In this document: positions 16,545-25,871 of the stretch, piece by piece
Position numbering within the stretch: position 1 is the stretch's first letter
How the letters are laid out: each line of letters begins with the position of its first letter
Assembly (NCBI GenBank): GCA_017889545.1
Contig: JAGFZV010000014.1
Span: 1-64,000, forward strand
DNA from: Bacillota bacterium
Lineage (GTDB): Bacteria; Bacillota; Negativicutes; CTSoil-072
Direction of reading: 5' to 3'
DNA: 64,000 nt
Made by a program: the position numbers and the translations under genes
Notes under the pieces: generated by a model
Seen by the model: the letters and a program-made list of their open reading frames with translations, nothing else
The model's database searches: none
What the model was told of the DNA's origin: nothing

Positions 16545-17885
16545 ATGCAGACGGATTCTAAACCTTTGGGCAGAATTAACAATTATTTCGATGGGTTGCC
16601 GGTTTCTACCGTTCACAAAATTTTGTTCTTTATTATTATGATGTCTTATTTTTTCGAACAAATGGACAACTGGAATTTTGGTTTTATCGCGCCTGTCCTA
16701 ATGAAAAACTGGGGACTTACTATGGCGGACATTGGCAAAGTGAACTTTTACTATTTTTTAGCCATGACTTTGGGCGGTCTGACTGGCGGCGTCATTTCCG
16801 ACTTCATTGGCCGCCGGAAAACTTTCTTGGGCGCGATTGTGGTATTTTCGGTCGGATCGATTATCTCCGGATTTGCCACTGATTTGTTTACCATCATTTG
16901 GAGCCGGGCAATGACCGGCTTTGGTGTTTTTTGTCTAATGGTCTGTTCGCAAGCTTATCTGGCCGAAATTTCTCCAGCGGAAACCCGCGGCAAATGGCAG
17001 GGGTTGGTCGCTGCCGTTGGCTTTACAGCCGCCCCGCTGGTTGGCGGACTTTGCCGCTGGATCATTCCGATGTCACCGGAAGCCTGGCGATATATTTTCT
17101 TCTTCGGCGGGCTAGGATTAGTCGGTTTTCTCGTTGGCCTTAGGTATTTAAAAGAATCACCGCGTTGGCTGGTAGCGCAAAAACGCGTTACAGAAGCGGA
17201 GCAAGTGATTGAAGATCTTTCCGGCATCCGCGTGGACTTGAGCGAAGTTGCCGCCAAAGTGGAAGTCCGCCACAGTCCGGTTGAGGTTTTCACCGGCATG
17301 TTCTCTGCGAAATATCTGAAGCGGACACTGGTATTGCTCATCTGGGTGGCCTTTACCGTTCCAGCCACTTTTATTGTCACTGTTTGGACGCCAACTCTTC
17401 TGAACAAACACGGATTAAGCGTAGAAGATAGTTTAATGGCTTCCTTTATTTTGATGATCGGCGTACCGGTTGGCTGTTACATCGCCTCTCTCATTTCTGA
17501 CAAGGGCGGCCGCAAAATACCGCTTTGCGCTACTGCCGTCGCCATAACGATCTTTGGTCTCATTTTCAGCCAGTTGACTTCCTTCTGGCCGCTGACCATC
17601 GCCGGTTTTTGTCTCATCTCCTCAGTCATGGCGAATGGGTTTATCACGTTCAGCTATATCGCCGAATCGTACCCTACTAAAATGCGCAACACGGCAACTG
17701 GCATTCAAATGTCGGCCGGCCGCCTGGCAACCTCTTTTATGCAGCCTGTCGTTCCCATCGTTTTTGCCGGGTATGGTTTTTTCGGTGTGTACGGGTTGGT
17801 CGCATCCCTCTGTGTTTTACCGCTTCTTGTCGTTTTAGTCTGGGGTATTCGAACAGGCGGCAAATCTTTGGAAGAGATCAGTTAA
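16545..17885 (+). CDS. MFS transporter, aromatic-acid/sugar-porter type
   Basis: A 446-residue major facilitator with twelve predicted helices. Signature loops are GGVISDFIGRRKT (between helices 2 and 3, about residues 80-95) and SLISDKGGRK in the second half, with ESPRWL after helix 6, typical of the sugar-porter/aromatic-acid:H+ symporter families. A charged central loop lies at about 205-255. The start ATG 16545 follows AAGGAGG. It is divergent from the GcvH operon and shares its control region, so it may import or export the substrate or product of that pathway. The substrate is not deducible. Confidence 0.85.
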   Translation: MQTDSKPLGRINNYFDGLPVSTVHKILFFIIMMSYFFEQMDNWNFGFIAPVLMKNWGLTMADIGKVNFYYFLAMTLGGLTGGVISDFIGRRKTFLGAIVVFSVGSIISGFATDLFTIIWSRAMTGFGVFCLMVCSQAYLAEISPAETRGKWQGLVAAVGFTAAPLVGGLCRWIIPMSPEAWRYIFFFGGLGLVGFLVGLRYLKESPRWLVAQKRVTEAEQVIEDLSGIRVDLSEVAAKVEVRHSPVEVFTGMFSAKYLKRTLVLLIWVAFTVPATFIVTVWTPTLLNKHGLSVEDSLMASFILMIGVPVGCYIASLISDKGGRKIPLCATAVAITIFGLIFSQLTSFWPLTIAGFCLISSVMANGFITFSYIAESYPTKMRNTATGIQMSAGRLATSFMQPVVPIVFAGYGFFGVYGLVASLCVLPLLVVLVWGIRTGGKSLEEIS

Positions 17886-17904
17886 GCGAAATCGATCACA
17901 TTAT

Positions 17905-17951
17905 AAAACAGCGAGAACTTCTCCCTATACGGACGAAGTTCTCGCTGTTTT
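17905..17951 (+). terminator. Terminator of the MFS gene
   Basis: AAAACAGCGAGAACTTC pairs perfectly with GAAGTTCTCGCTGTTTT (17 bp) around a 13-base loop, 20 bases after the stop. Confidence 0.88.
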
Positions 17952-18031
17952 GGCATACAATGAATGACCATGATATACTAAGATTGCAATCGAATATTAT
18001 GCGAGCATGATGCTTGAAAGAGGGATCAGTT

Positions 18032-18742
18032 ATGGGCGAAAACAACAACAACGAACTATTGTCCACTTCTCCCTGGTTCACTGCCGGTCAGCAATATGGA
18101 TCCAATCCGGCAATTACAGCAGAAGATCTTAGCTTTCTCCGTTCTCTTGGAACGACAAAGACGTTTCCAAAGGGATCCTTAATTGCAACAAACGGTACCT
18201 GCATCTGTAATCTGTTCTACATGCTCAGCGGTCTGGTCCAATATGTTACGACCAGCGCCGACGGCACAGAAAAAATCATCATGTATGCTACACCGGGCTG
18301 TTTTTTTGCTGAAGAAGCGTTTTTTCATCAGCAGCCGATCATTTTTAATCTTGAGGTCCTGATGCCGGCGGAAGTGATCGTGATTGATCCGCAAAAAGTG
18401 GATGAAATGATGTCCCGCCCCGCTATTGCACTTTTTTTACTGCGTTCCGTCAGTATGAAAACCAGAATTCTCGCCTACCAAATAGAAGATCTGGCCTTTC
18501 GCACGACAGAGCAGAAAATCTGCCGCATCTTATATTGCCTTTTCGCCCAGCAAGACAGTAAAGGGAAAATACACTTCACCCACCAGGATTTAGCAGATTT
18601 AACCGGCACCCACAGGGTCACCGTTACGAATGCTCTTGCCTTTTTGAGGAAAGCCGGAATTATTACCATAAAGCCAGGTGGCGTAATTGAGATTGCAGAC
18701 CACGAGCGACTTAAACAAAAAGGTTTTTCCAATCACATGTGA
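18032..18742 (+). CDS. Crp/Fnr-family transcription regulator (second)
   Basis: A 236-residue regulator: beta-barrel sensor domain (about 45-145; FPKGSLIATNG, GCFFAEEAFF), dimer helix and C-terminal HTH (about 185-230; THQDLADLTGTHRVTVTNALAFL). The start ATG 18032 follows AGAGGG; an in-frame TTG at 18014 is less likely. Two cysteines in TNGTCICN (about residues 57-59) lie inside the sensor barrel and could respond to redox, as in CprK-like proteins. It follows the MFS gene but has its own promoter region after a strong terminator. A palindrome GATTGCAATC at 17982-17991 may be its autoregulatory site. Confidence 0.85.
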   Translation: MGENNNNELLSTSPWFTAGQQYGSNPAITAEDLSFLRSLGTTKTFPKGSLIATNGTCICNLFYMLSGLVQYVTTSADGTEKIIMYATPGCFFAEEAFFHQQPIIFNLEVLMPAEVIVIDPQKVDEMMSRPAIALFLLRSVSMKTRILAYQIEDLAFRTTEQKICRILYCLFAQQDSKGKIHFTHQDLADLTGTHRVTVTNALAFLRKAGIITIKPGGVIEIADHERLKQKGFSNHM

Positions 18743-18763
18743 TTTCGCCCTCAGGATAACCGC

Positions 18764-21280
18764 TTACCATCCATAACGTTTGAAAAACCACCGTTTTGTA
18801 TATTCGACCAAGATAAGATACACAATTACCAACGCTGTAATTGTGATGAAGTATACCCCCGAAAGCGGTGTGAACCCGAAAAAACTGCCTAAAGATGTAT
18901 ATGCGACCATGATACCAGCAACAACACTGAATATCGTAGTCATGATCAGCCATTTACTCGGCCGGCTTTGAAAAATGCTGCGCCGGGAACGGATAATATA
19001 AATAACCAGAACTTGCGTTGCCAGCGATTCAATAAACCAGGCTGTCTGAAACAGAGACTCTGTTGCCTGAAAAACATAAATTAACAGTAAAAACAGCAAA
19101 ATATCAAATACAGAACTGACTGTCCCGAACACAATCATAAAGTGACGGATAAAAGTCATGTCCCACCGTTTCGGTCTCCTAACCGCTTCTTTATCGACCA
19201 AATCGGTCGGAATAGCGATTTGCGACATATCATAGAGGAAATTATTCAACAGAACTTGCACCGGCAGCATCGGCAAAAATGGCACTAAAAGCGCAGCCAC
19301 CGACATGCTGAACATATTTCCGAAATTAGAGCTTGTTCCCATCATAATATATTTCATTGTATTGGCAAAGGTGCGGCGGCCCTCGATCACGCCATCTTTC
19401 AATGCGTCAAGGTTCTTATCCATTAAGATCAGAGAAGCGGACGCCTTGGCAACGTCTACTGCATTATTAACAGAGATCCCCACATCAGCCGCCCGCAACG
19501 AAGGCGCGTCATTAATGCCGTCACCGAGGTAGCCGACAACATGTCCGTTCCGCCGCAAAAGATGTATAATCCGGTCTTTTTGGCTAGGAGTCAAGCGGGC
19601 AAATACAGAGATTTCATCAACGTTTCGAGCCAACGCATCATTGCTGATCCGATCCATTTCAGACCCCAATAGGATACGGGCGACAGGCAAACCCACCTCC
19701 TCACACACCTTCTGGGTAATCAGTTCATTGTCCCCCGTTAAAATTTTGATCGTAACACCTAATTGTTTTATTTCCCGTATCGTTTCTGCAACGGAACTTT
19801 TCGGCGGATCAAAAAAGCTCAGCATACCGGCAAAAATCAAATCCTGTTCATCTTGCGTGTCGAAACTGGTTTGCTCTGGCGATACCGGTTTATAAGCGAT
19901 GGCAATCACTTTATAGCCTTGGGCGCTTTGCGCTTCAAAATGGTTCCTCACTTTTTCCATGATTTCATCAACCAGGGGATAAACTGCCCCGTCTTGATCA
20001 TATTGCGTGCACTGAACGAAAATGCTTTCCGGCGCGCCTTTAACAATAAGAAGCCGTTCTGACTCTCTGCCAACAATAACAGAGAGCATGCGACGCACAA
20101 AATCAAACGGGATCTCGTCAATTTTTTGATACGAATCAGCTTCGTCCGGTTTACCCCCGGCAACAATCGCCAAATCAAGCGGATTCTTCATTCCGCCCTG
20201 CAAGGCGCTATTCAGGTAAGCAAATAAAATGAGCTGCTCATTAGGCCTTCCTGCCGAATCTTGATGGCCGACCAATTCCAACTCTCCTTCAGTCAAAGTC
20301 CCTGTTTTATCTGAACAGAGAATATCCATGCTACCGAAATTTTGGATCGATGCCAGCCATTTCACAATGACACCCTTACGGGCCATGGCAACTGCGCCAT
20401 TAGCCAAGTTTATCGTCATAATCATCGGCAGAAGCTCAGGGGTCAATCCGACCGAAATTGCCACCGCAAATAGAAACGACTCGAAAAAGCCTTTGTGCAT
20501 CAACGCATTAATCAAAAAAATCACTGATACCAATATGAAAATGATCCGCACCAGCAGAATGCTGAAGTCTTTGATCCCATGCTCAAAATCCGTTAATGGC
20601 GGTTTAGCGATTAGAGCATGGGCAATTTTGCCGATTTCAGTATCTTTACCAGTGGAAACTACCAAAGCCTGTCCCATTCCGCTGGTAACACTGGATCCCA
20701 TAAAGAGCGCATAATCCATTTCTGTGAGCAGCGCAGCCGTTTGAGGCCCGGATGCAGCCTTCTTATCCACTGGAAAAGACTCCCCTGTTAGGCTTGACTG
20801 ATTTACGTAGAGACTGTTTGCCATAATGAGACGGGAATCACCGGGAATAATGTCGCCGGCCGAAAGGAACACTACGTCACCGGGAACGATTCGGCCAATT
20901 TCCACCTCCTGTTTAACGCCATCCCTAAGCACGGTGGCATGAACCGCTACCTGACGACTCAATTCGGCAGCCGCTTTCATTGAACGCCGTTCATGGTAAA
21001 ATTGCAGGCTCACGCTCAGCAGCACCATAACCGCAATGATTACAGCGCCGCTGCTTTCTCCCAGAAAATAGGACAGGAAGGCAGAAATCAATAAAACAAG
21101 CACCAATGGATTTAAAAATTGGCGTAAAAAAGCCTCTACATCAGACATGGCGCGATTTTGTTCTAATGCATTGATCCCATAACGACGCAGGCGCTTCTCC
21201 GCTTCTTGTTCACTAAGACCGGCGGAGCTGGTTTCCAGCTCTTGAAACATGTCTTGAACATCTGCATTTAGCGACGGCAA
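18764..21280 (-). CDS. MgtA-type magnesium-importing P-type ATPase
   Basis: An 838-residue P-type ATPase. TGES (165-168) is the dephosphorylation loop, DKTGT (324-328) carries the phosphorylated aspartate, and TGDNE and GDGINDAPSLR form the hinge. The C-terminal membrane region contains NFGNMFSM, LPFLPMLPVQ-like sequence (VPFLPMLPVQVLLNNFLYD) and SQIAIPTDLVD, which are characteristic of MgtA/MgtB rather than calcium pumps. The start is a TTG at 21280 with GAGGGGG seven bases upstream. No M-box riboswitch is visible in the 82-base gap upstream, so magnesium regulation, if any, is by other means. Confidence 0.88.
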   Translation of the reverse strand: MPSLNADVQDMFQELETSSAGLSEQEAEKRLRRYGINALEQNRAMSDVEAFLRQFLNPLVLVLLISAFLSYFLGESSGAVIIAVMVLLSVSLQFYHERRSMKAAAELSRQVAVHATVLRDGVKQEVEIGRIVPGDVVFLSAGDIIPGDSRLIMANSLYVNQSSLTGESFPVDKKAASGPQTAALLTEMDYALFMGSSVTSGMGQALVVSTGKDTEIGKIAHALIAKPPLTDFEHGIKDFSILLVRIIFILVSVIFLINALMHKGFFESFLFAVAISVGLTPELLPMIMTINLANGAVAMARKGVIVKWLASIQNFGSMDILCSDKTGTLTEGELELVGHQDSAGRPNEQLILFAYLNSALQGGMKNPLDLAIVAGGKPDEADSYQKIDEIPFDFVRRMLSVIVGRESERLLIVKGAPESIFVQCTQYDQDGAVYPLVDEIMEKVRNHFEAQSAQGYKVIAIAYKPVSPEQTSFDTQDEQDLIFAGMLSFFDPPKSSVAETIREIKQLGVTIKILTGDNELITQKVCEEVGLPVARILLGSEMDRISNDALARNVDEISVFARLTPSQKDRIIHLLRRNGHVVGYLGDGINDAPSLRAADVGISVNNAVDVAKASASLILMDKNLDALKDGVIEGRRTFANTMKYIMMGTSSNFGNMFSMSVAALLVPFLPMLPVQVLLNNFLYDMSQIAIPTDLVDKEAVRRPKRWDMTFIRHFMIVFGTVSSVFDILLFLLLIYVFQATESLFQTAWFIESLATQVLVIYIIRSRRSIFQSRPSKWLIMTTIFSVVAGIMVAYTSLGSFFGFTPLSGVYFITITALVIVYLILVEYTKRWFFKRYGW

Positions 21281-21362
21281 GCGATCGCCCCCTCATCACT
21301 AGATATTCCCTGCAATTTGTCCTTACAACCATTGTTTCTGCGCTATGGAAATCTTCTTTATC

Positions 21363-21965
21363 TTATTTGCCCTGTACAATAGTGATCTTGTTAATAATCA
21401 CCTTTTCTACTGGTTTATCTTGCGCGTCTACCTTGACTTTGCCAATCGCCTTCACTATATCCATCCCCTCAATCACCCTGCCAAATATCGCGTGCTTGTT
21501 GTCCAGGTGCGGTGTCGGAGCCAACGTGATGAAAAACTGCGATCCCCCAGTATTGGGCCCGGCATTCGCCATGGACAAGATTCCTTCTCCAGAATGGCGC
21601 AGGTCGCGATGAAACTCATCCGCAATCTTGTACCCGGGGCCGCCCGTACCGTTTCCTTTGGGGTCTCCGCCCTGGATCATAAAGCCATCAATTACCCGGT
21701 GAAAAATTAAGCCGTCATAAAACTGTTTGTTTACCAATGCAATAAAATTCTTTGCGGTATTCGGCGCTTTATCTTCGAAAAGCTCGATGCGAAATATTCC
21801 TTTTGAAGTTTCAAAAACCGCCGTGCTGTTGTGCGGATTCACAGCGATTGCTGTTTGCGGCTGGCTGGCAGGCTGACTCGGTGTTTTGCCGGTATTCGTA
21901 GCAGAACAGCCGGCAAACAATAACATGCTGCAGCATAAAAAAATCATACCCCACGTATTCTTCAT
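21363..21965 (-). CDS. Peptidyl-prolyl cis-trans isomerase, lipoprotein cyclophilin
   Basis: A 200-residue cyclophilin. A lipoprotein signal peptide ends at LFAGC (C19), followed by a Ser/Gln/Pro linker (about 20-40) and the catalytic domain. [15 protein letters not shown] carries the catalytic Arg, followed by [11 protein letters not shown] and [15 protein letters not shown]. It assists folding of exported proteins at the outer face of the cytoplasmic membrane. The gene stands between the MgtA-type ATPase and a TSUP permease without a clear functional link. Confidence 0.92.
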   Translation of the reverse strand: MKNTWGMIFLCCSMLLFAGCSATNTGKTPSQPASQPQTAIAVNPHNSTAVFETSKGIFRIELFEDKAPNTAKNFIALVNKQFYDGLIFHRVIDGFMIQGGDPKGNGTGGPGYKIADEFHRDLRHSGEGILSMANAGPNTGGSQFFITLAPTPHLDNKHAIFGRVIEGMDIVKAIGKVKVDAQDKPVEKVIINKITIVQGK

Positions 21966-22024
21966 TCACTAACTCCTCTCTAAATTTACGCTAAAATTTT
22001 ACCCTTTTTTTGGAAAATTCGCTT

Positions 22025-22810
22025 TTATAGCGTGTTGATCAGCAAATACCCGGCTGTATATAAAAGGATCCCGTTAACAATAAGTTGAAACCATTTTTGA
22101 TTCATTTTAGGAAACATCCAATAACCGCACACCACGCCGAGCGCCGCTGCGGGAAGTAAAGCCAGGGAGGAACGGACGACACTCCCGCTAATTTCCACAG
22201 TGACTGCCTGGGCAATAATACTAATGCTATACACCACGATAAAAAAAGCCAACGTGGTACTGCGGATCACTTCTTTCTTACTGTTCGAAACATTAAAATA
22301 TAACGCCAGGGGAACTCCCGGCATCCCAACACTTGTCGTAAGAGCCCCGGCACACATTCCCACCAGCAATTGCTGCCGTTTAGCCGAATTTACATCTTCT
22401 TGCCGTAATGCAAAATTGTCTGCAACGGGAACAGGCACCTCGTTCGGGCTGTTCCGGGAGGCATACCATTTAACAAGCGAAACTAAAGAAATCACCAAAA
22501 TCACTGTGCCGATACTAATTTTTAAGATGTCCAGACTGATATACGCAAAAAACGCTACACCGATCGGAACCCCAATTATACTGCCAACAATAAGTTTATG
22601 AAGAAGGTCATATTGGATGCCGCGCCATATTTTGGGTATTAAAACAATCGCAATGAAAAACGACAGCAGTATGCTCATTTGGATGCAATCCCGGGAATGA
22701 AACACCAAAAGGAGAAAAGGAGTCGCCATAATAGCAAAACCAAATCCCGTGGCTGCTTGTAAAACGGAAGCAAAGAAAACAATCCCATTAGCAAGAATCA
22801 ATTCGTACAT
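22025..22810 (-). CDS. TSUP (TauE/SafE) family permease
   Basis: A 261-residue membrane protein of the TSUP family, which moves sulfur-containing anions or organic acids. Two homologous halves are visible: the first with the motif region SVLQAATGFGFAIMATP, the second with GALTTSVGMPGVPLALYF. Seven or eight hydrophobic segments. The start is ATG 22810 with GGGAGAA upstream; the frame is open to 22912, but that extension overlaps the upstream aminotransferase and lacks a start signal. It lies 53 bases after that aminotransferase, so co-transcription and export of a sulfur product of a C-S lyase reaction are possible. Confidence 0.85.
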   Translation of the reverse strand: MYELILANGIVFFASVLQAATGFGFAIMATPFLLLVFHSRDCIQMSILLSFFIAIVLIPKIWRGIQYDLLHKLIVGSIIGVPIGVAFFAYISLDILKISIGTVILVISLVSLVKWYASRNSPNEVPVPVADNFALRQEDVNSAKRQQLLVGMCAGALTTSVGMPGVPLALYFNVSNSKKEVIRSTTLAFFIVVYSISIIAQAVTVEISGSVVRSSLALLPAAALGVVCGYWMFPKMNQKWFQLIVNGILLYTAGYLLINTL

Positions 22811-22863
22811 GATTTCTCCCAGTTTATCATTATTATTGCAAGACGGGACAATCGTGCTGATGC

Positions 22864-24042
22864 CTATCTCCTGCTTTTTACTGCATTCGCAATTCGTTCC
22901 AGGCCATCGCACAAGGTTTCCCGCGGGCAGCCGAAATTGAGCCGCATAAATCCTTCCCCCTGTTTGCCGAAAGCAAGCCCGTCATTCAGTCCAACCCTTG
23001 CTTTCTGAACGAAAAAATCCCGAAGTTCCGTTTGGCTTAGTCCCAACGCGCGGCAATCCAGCCAAGCCAGATAAGTTCCTTCCGGCTTGATCATGCGGAT
23101 GTCTGGAATATTATTTTTAATGAACTGCGCCAAAAAATTCGAATTTTCTTCCAGATAAGTTTGCAAAGCGTCCAGCCAGTCTCCGCCGTGGCGGTAAGCG
23201 GCTTCCAAAGCGGCGATTCCGAATATGTTGCCATCCGAAATATGCACCGCCTCCAACGCATCACGGAAGAGTTCACGCAGTTTTCGATTGGAAATGATTG
23301 TTGCCGCAGTCTTTAACCCGGCAATATTAAAACTTTTGCTGGGCGCGATGCAAGTGATTGTTGACCGCGCAATTTCCGGACTCATAGAACGCATAGGAAT
23401 ATAACGATGGCCCTTGAAAACGAAATCGCCATGGATCTCGTCCGATAAAATTAACACATTATACCGCAAACACAAATTGGCCAAAGTTTGCAGTTCCTCT
23501 TTTGTCCAGATCCTGCCTACCGGGTTATGAGGACTTGCCAGGATGATCATTTTGATACCCAACTGCATCTTCTTTTCCAGATCACGAAAATCCATCACAT
23601 ACCGGCCATCCTCAACCACTAGAGGATTTTCGACCACTTGGCGCCGGTTTTTCACAATGGACGAATAAAACGGCGGATAGACGGGAGGCTGAATGACTAT
23701 TTTATCGCAGGGACGTGTAAAAGCCTGGATCGCCAGATTGATTGCCGGAACAACTCCAGGAGTATCCAATATCCATTCGCGTTCAACCGGACAGCCATAG
23801 CGCTGCTCCATCCAATTCATAATGGCGCTATAATAGGCATCCGACTGCAGCGGATAACCGTAAACTCCGTGCGCTGCGCATTTTTTCAGTGCCTCAATCA
23901 CAGCCGGCGGTGATTGAAAGTCCATATCTGCAATCCACATCGGCAGCACATCATCTGTACCAAAAACGTTCTTCCGGCCGTCCCATTTCCGGCAACCACT
24001 CTGTTCCCGGTTCACAATCGTATCGAATGACCAATTCTTCAT
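22864..24042 (-). CDS. PatB/MalY-type aminotransferase or cystathionine beta-lyase
   Basis: A 392-residue PLP enzyme of fold type I, subgroup MalY/PatB. Family marks are WIADMDF (37-43), SPHNPVGRIW (170-179), SDEIHGDF (200-207, PLP-binding Asp201) and the Schiff-base lysine K236 in APSKSFNIAGL. The C-terminal FMRLNFGCPRETL holds the carboxylate-binding arginine. Members cleave C-S bonds of cystathionine or cysteine conjugates, releasing a thiol. Followed by a TSUP permease. Separated from the upstream 4-hydroxybutyryl-CoA dehydratase gene by a 15-bp hairpin at 24137-24172. Confidence 0.9.
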   Translation of the reverse strand: MKNWSFDTIVNREQSGCRKWDGRKNVFGTDDVLPMWIADMDFQSPPAVIEALKKCAAHGVYGYPLQSDAYYSAIMNWMEQRYGCPVEREWILDTPGVVPAINLAIQAFTRPCDKIVIQPPVYPPFYSSIVKNRRQVVENPLVVEDGRYVMDFRDLEKKMQLGIKMIILASPHNPVGRIWTKEELQTLANLCLRYNVLILSDEIHGDFVFKGHRYIPMRSMSPEIARSTITCIAPSKSFNIAGLKTAATIISNRKLRELFRDALEAVHISDGNIFGIAALEAAYRHGGDWLDALQTYLEENSNFLAQFIKNNIPDIRMIKPEGTYLAWLDCRALGLSQTELRDFFVQKARVGLNDGLAFGKQGEGFMRLNFGCPRETLCDGLERIANAVKSRR

Positions 24043-24136
24043 GACCTATTTTCTCCTTCCCGTCAACCTCATTCCTGTAAATTATTCCTCTTCGCAGACC
24101 AAATACCCTTTTTCCTATCTCTTCCTGTCCGAATGC

Positions 24137-24172
24137 GGGAAAGCCCCCCGTATTTTTACGGAGGGCTTTCCC
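24137..24172 (-). terminator. Hairpin between the dehydratase and the aminotransferase genes
   Basis: GGGAAAGCCCCCCGT and ACGGAGGGCTTTCCC form a 15-bp stem with one mismatch, 43 bases after the dehydratase stop. No long T tract follows, so read-through into the aminotransferase gene is possible. Confidence 0.6.
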
Positions 24173-24214
24173 ACAAGACTGACTAGAGGCATCGCTCTAA
24201 TCTTGCCGCTTCCA

Positions 24215-25663
24215 TTACTTACTCGGAATACCGGCAATGGCTTTGGCCAATTCCTTCTTTTGTTCCAAATTGCCCTGACGGGAAATCATGATGCGCTGCG
24301 CTTGCGGCGATCCTGCACCGTGCATGGATTCAGTGCGGTAACCAACAGCCGCCGTTCCCAGTGTGATATTCTCAATTAAACGCAGAATGCGCATCCGGTA
24401 CTCGGTTGGCACCGAAGCGATGCCCTTGAAATATTTTTCCACCACTTTCCCAATCACAGGGTGGCGCAAATCTTTCTCCGACGGCATCGTTACCATCAAC
24501 CCGCCGGCAATGTCTTCCGCCAAGCGAGCAATTTCATACGGGAACCGGGTAACATTTTGTTTACAGACGTTCGCCAGCAGCAAATCAATAAGATACGTTC
24601 CTGAAGCAGTCTTGTGTCCTTCTGCTGAGCAGGCAATACCACAGGAGTACAAAGTTTCATTCAGATGAATCATTTCGATCAGTTTATCTTTAAGATGAGA
24701 TGCTTTCGCTGCGCCGTTGTAATCGGCCGCCAACGCCACCGCACCAATCAGCACATCACCGACGCCGACCTTGCAGCCGCCATAGCTTTGACGATGATAA
24801 CCGGCAAACCGTTCTACCAGGGTACCGCTGAATTCATATTCTCCGCACATAAACACGTTTTCCCACGGAATAAACACATGATCAAAAACCATCAATGCTT
24901 CATGTCCGCCAAATTGTTTATTGCCGACATCAATGTCGCCGCCCTCCAGTTTGCGGGTATCGCAGGATTGACGCCCATAGATGTAAAAAATACCTTCCGC
25001 ATCCGCCGGGGCGCAGAAAGAAACCGCATAGTCCGCGTCTTCTTTGCCCATGGAAATCGTCGGCATAACCAAAATCCAGTGGGAATTAATCGCGCCTGTT
25101 TGGTGAGCCTTCGCGCCACAGATCACAATTCCATCTTCCCGTTTTTCCACAACACGGACAAAGAGGTCTGGATCTTCTTGTTTGCTGGGAGCAAGACCCC
25201 GGTCACCTTTCGGGTCTGTCATCGCTCCGTCGACAGTCCAGTCTTCTTCTTGCATCCGAGTTAAAAACTGGATAAATCGCTTGTGATAATCGGTCCCCAG
25301 TTTTTGGTCCATTTCAAAGGTGGTGCTGTCAACCGCATTGATCGCATCCATACCCACACAACGTTGGAAGCAGGCGGCCGTTTTTTGTCCTAATAACCGC
25401 TGCATTTTTACTTTTTTCACTAAATCTTCAGCACTTTGATGCAGATGGCAAAAGCGGTTAATTTTTTCTCCGGAAAGATGGGAGGTTGCGGTCATCAAAT
25501 CCGCATATTGCGGATCTTCCGCTAATTCATAAGTTGCCTTGACGGAATTCATTGATGGCCGAATAATCGGATGATCCACTGGGTTTTCCACCAATTCGCC
25601 CTGCAAATACACTTTAAAGTTGAGTTTACGCAGGCTTTCTTCATATTGTTGCGCTGTTTTCAT
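24215..25663 (-). CDS. abfD: 4-hydroxybutyryl-CoA dehydratase / vinylacetyl-CoA isomerase family
   Basis: A 482-residue flavin and [4Fe-4S] enzyme of the AbfD family, which dehydrates 4-hydroxybutyryl-CoA to crotonyl-CoA. All four expected cluster ligands are visible: C98 and C102 in CFQRC, H290 and C297 in HRQSYGGC, matching C99, C103, H292 and C299 of the clostridial enzyme. The start ATG 25663 follows GAGGGGG; the frame is open 13 codons further up. Paralogues acting on other substrates share the fold (4-hydroxyphenylacetate hydroxylase group), but full ligand conservation favours the dehydratase. Transcription is predicted from a sigma-54 promoter controlled by the adjacent enhancer-binding protein. 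No CoA transferase or 4-hydroxybutyrate dehydrogenase gene is adjacent. Confidence 0.88.
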   Translation of the reverse strand: MKTAQQYEESLRKLNFKVYLQGELVENPVDHPIIRPSMNSVKATYELAEDPQYADLMTATSHLSGEKINRFCHLHQSAEDLVKKVKMQRLLGQKTAACFQRCVGMDAINAVDSTTFEMDQKLGTDYHKRFIQFLTRMQEEDWTVDGAMTDPKGDRGLAPSKQEDPDLFVRVVEKREDGIVICGAKAHQTGAINSHWILVMPTISMGKEDADYAVSFCAPADAEGIFYIYGRQSCDTRKLEGGDIDVGNKQFGGHEALMVFDHVFIPWENVFMCGEYEFSGTLVERFAGYHRQSYGGCKVGVGDVLIGAVALAADYNGAAKASHLKDKLIEMIHLNETLYSCGIACSAEGHKTASGTYLIDLLLANVCKQNVTRFPYEIARLAEDIAGGLMVTMPSEKDLRHPVIGKVVEKYFKGIASVPTEYRMRILRLIENITLGTAAVGYRTESMHGAGSPQAQRIMISRQGNLEQKKELAKAIAGIPSK

Positions 25664-25710
25664 TCCATTTGTCCCCCTCATACAATTTGGTTCATATAGC
25701 AATATTACTA

Positions 25711-25726
25711 TGCAAGCTTTGTGCCA
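25711..25726 (-). promoter_or_regulatory. Sigma-54 promoter of the 4-hydroxybutyryl-CoA dehydratase gene
   Basis: On the minus strand TGGCACAAAGCTTGCA matches the -24/-12 consensus (TGGCACG-N4-TTGCA) at all but one base. The predicted transcript start is near 25701, about 38 bases before the ATG. Confidence 0.88.
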
Positions 25727-25780
25727 AAGATAAACGCCTTGAAACTATTCACTTGGAAGCATCAGGCAAACTAGAATATA

Positions 25781-25871
25781 TCGCGATTTTGCGACAAAAT
25801 GTCTAGAAATAAGCTACCCATCCAGCACCAGCAACCAGTCGCACTTTTGCGATATAGAAGCGATATTGCGA
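25781..25871. promoter_or_regulatory. Three TCGC/GCGA dyads, upstream activator sites for the enhancer-binding protein
   Basis: TCGCGATTTTGCGA (25781-25794), TCGCACTTTTGCGA (25839-25852) and GCGATATTGCGA (25860-25871) are near-identical dyads. They lie about 55-145 bases upstream of the -24 element, the usual distance for sigma-54 enhancers. The last ends right at the stop of the activator gene. Confidence 0.65.

Noticed and set aside
21281-21362. M-box magnesium riboswitch before the MgtA-type gene
   Set aside because: The gap is only 82 bases and shows none of the conserved M-box helices.
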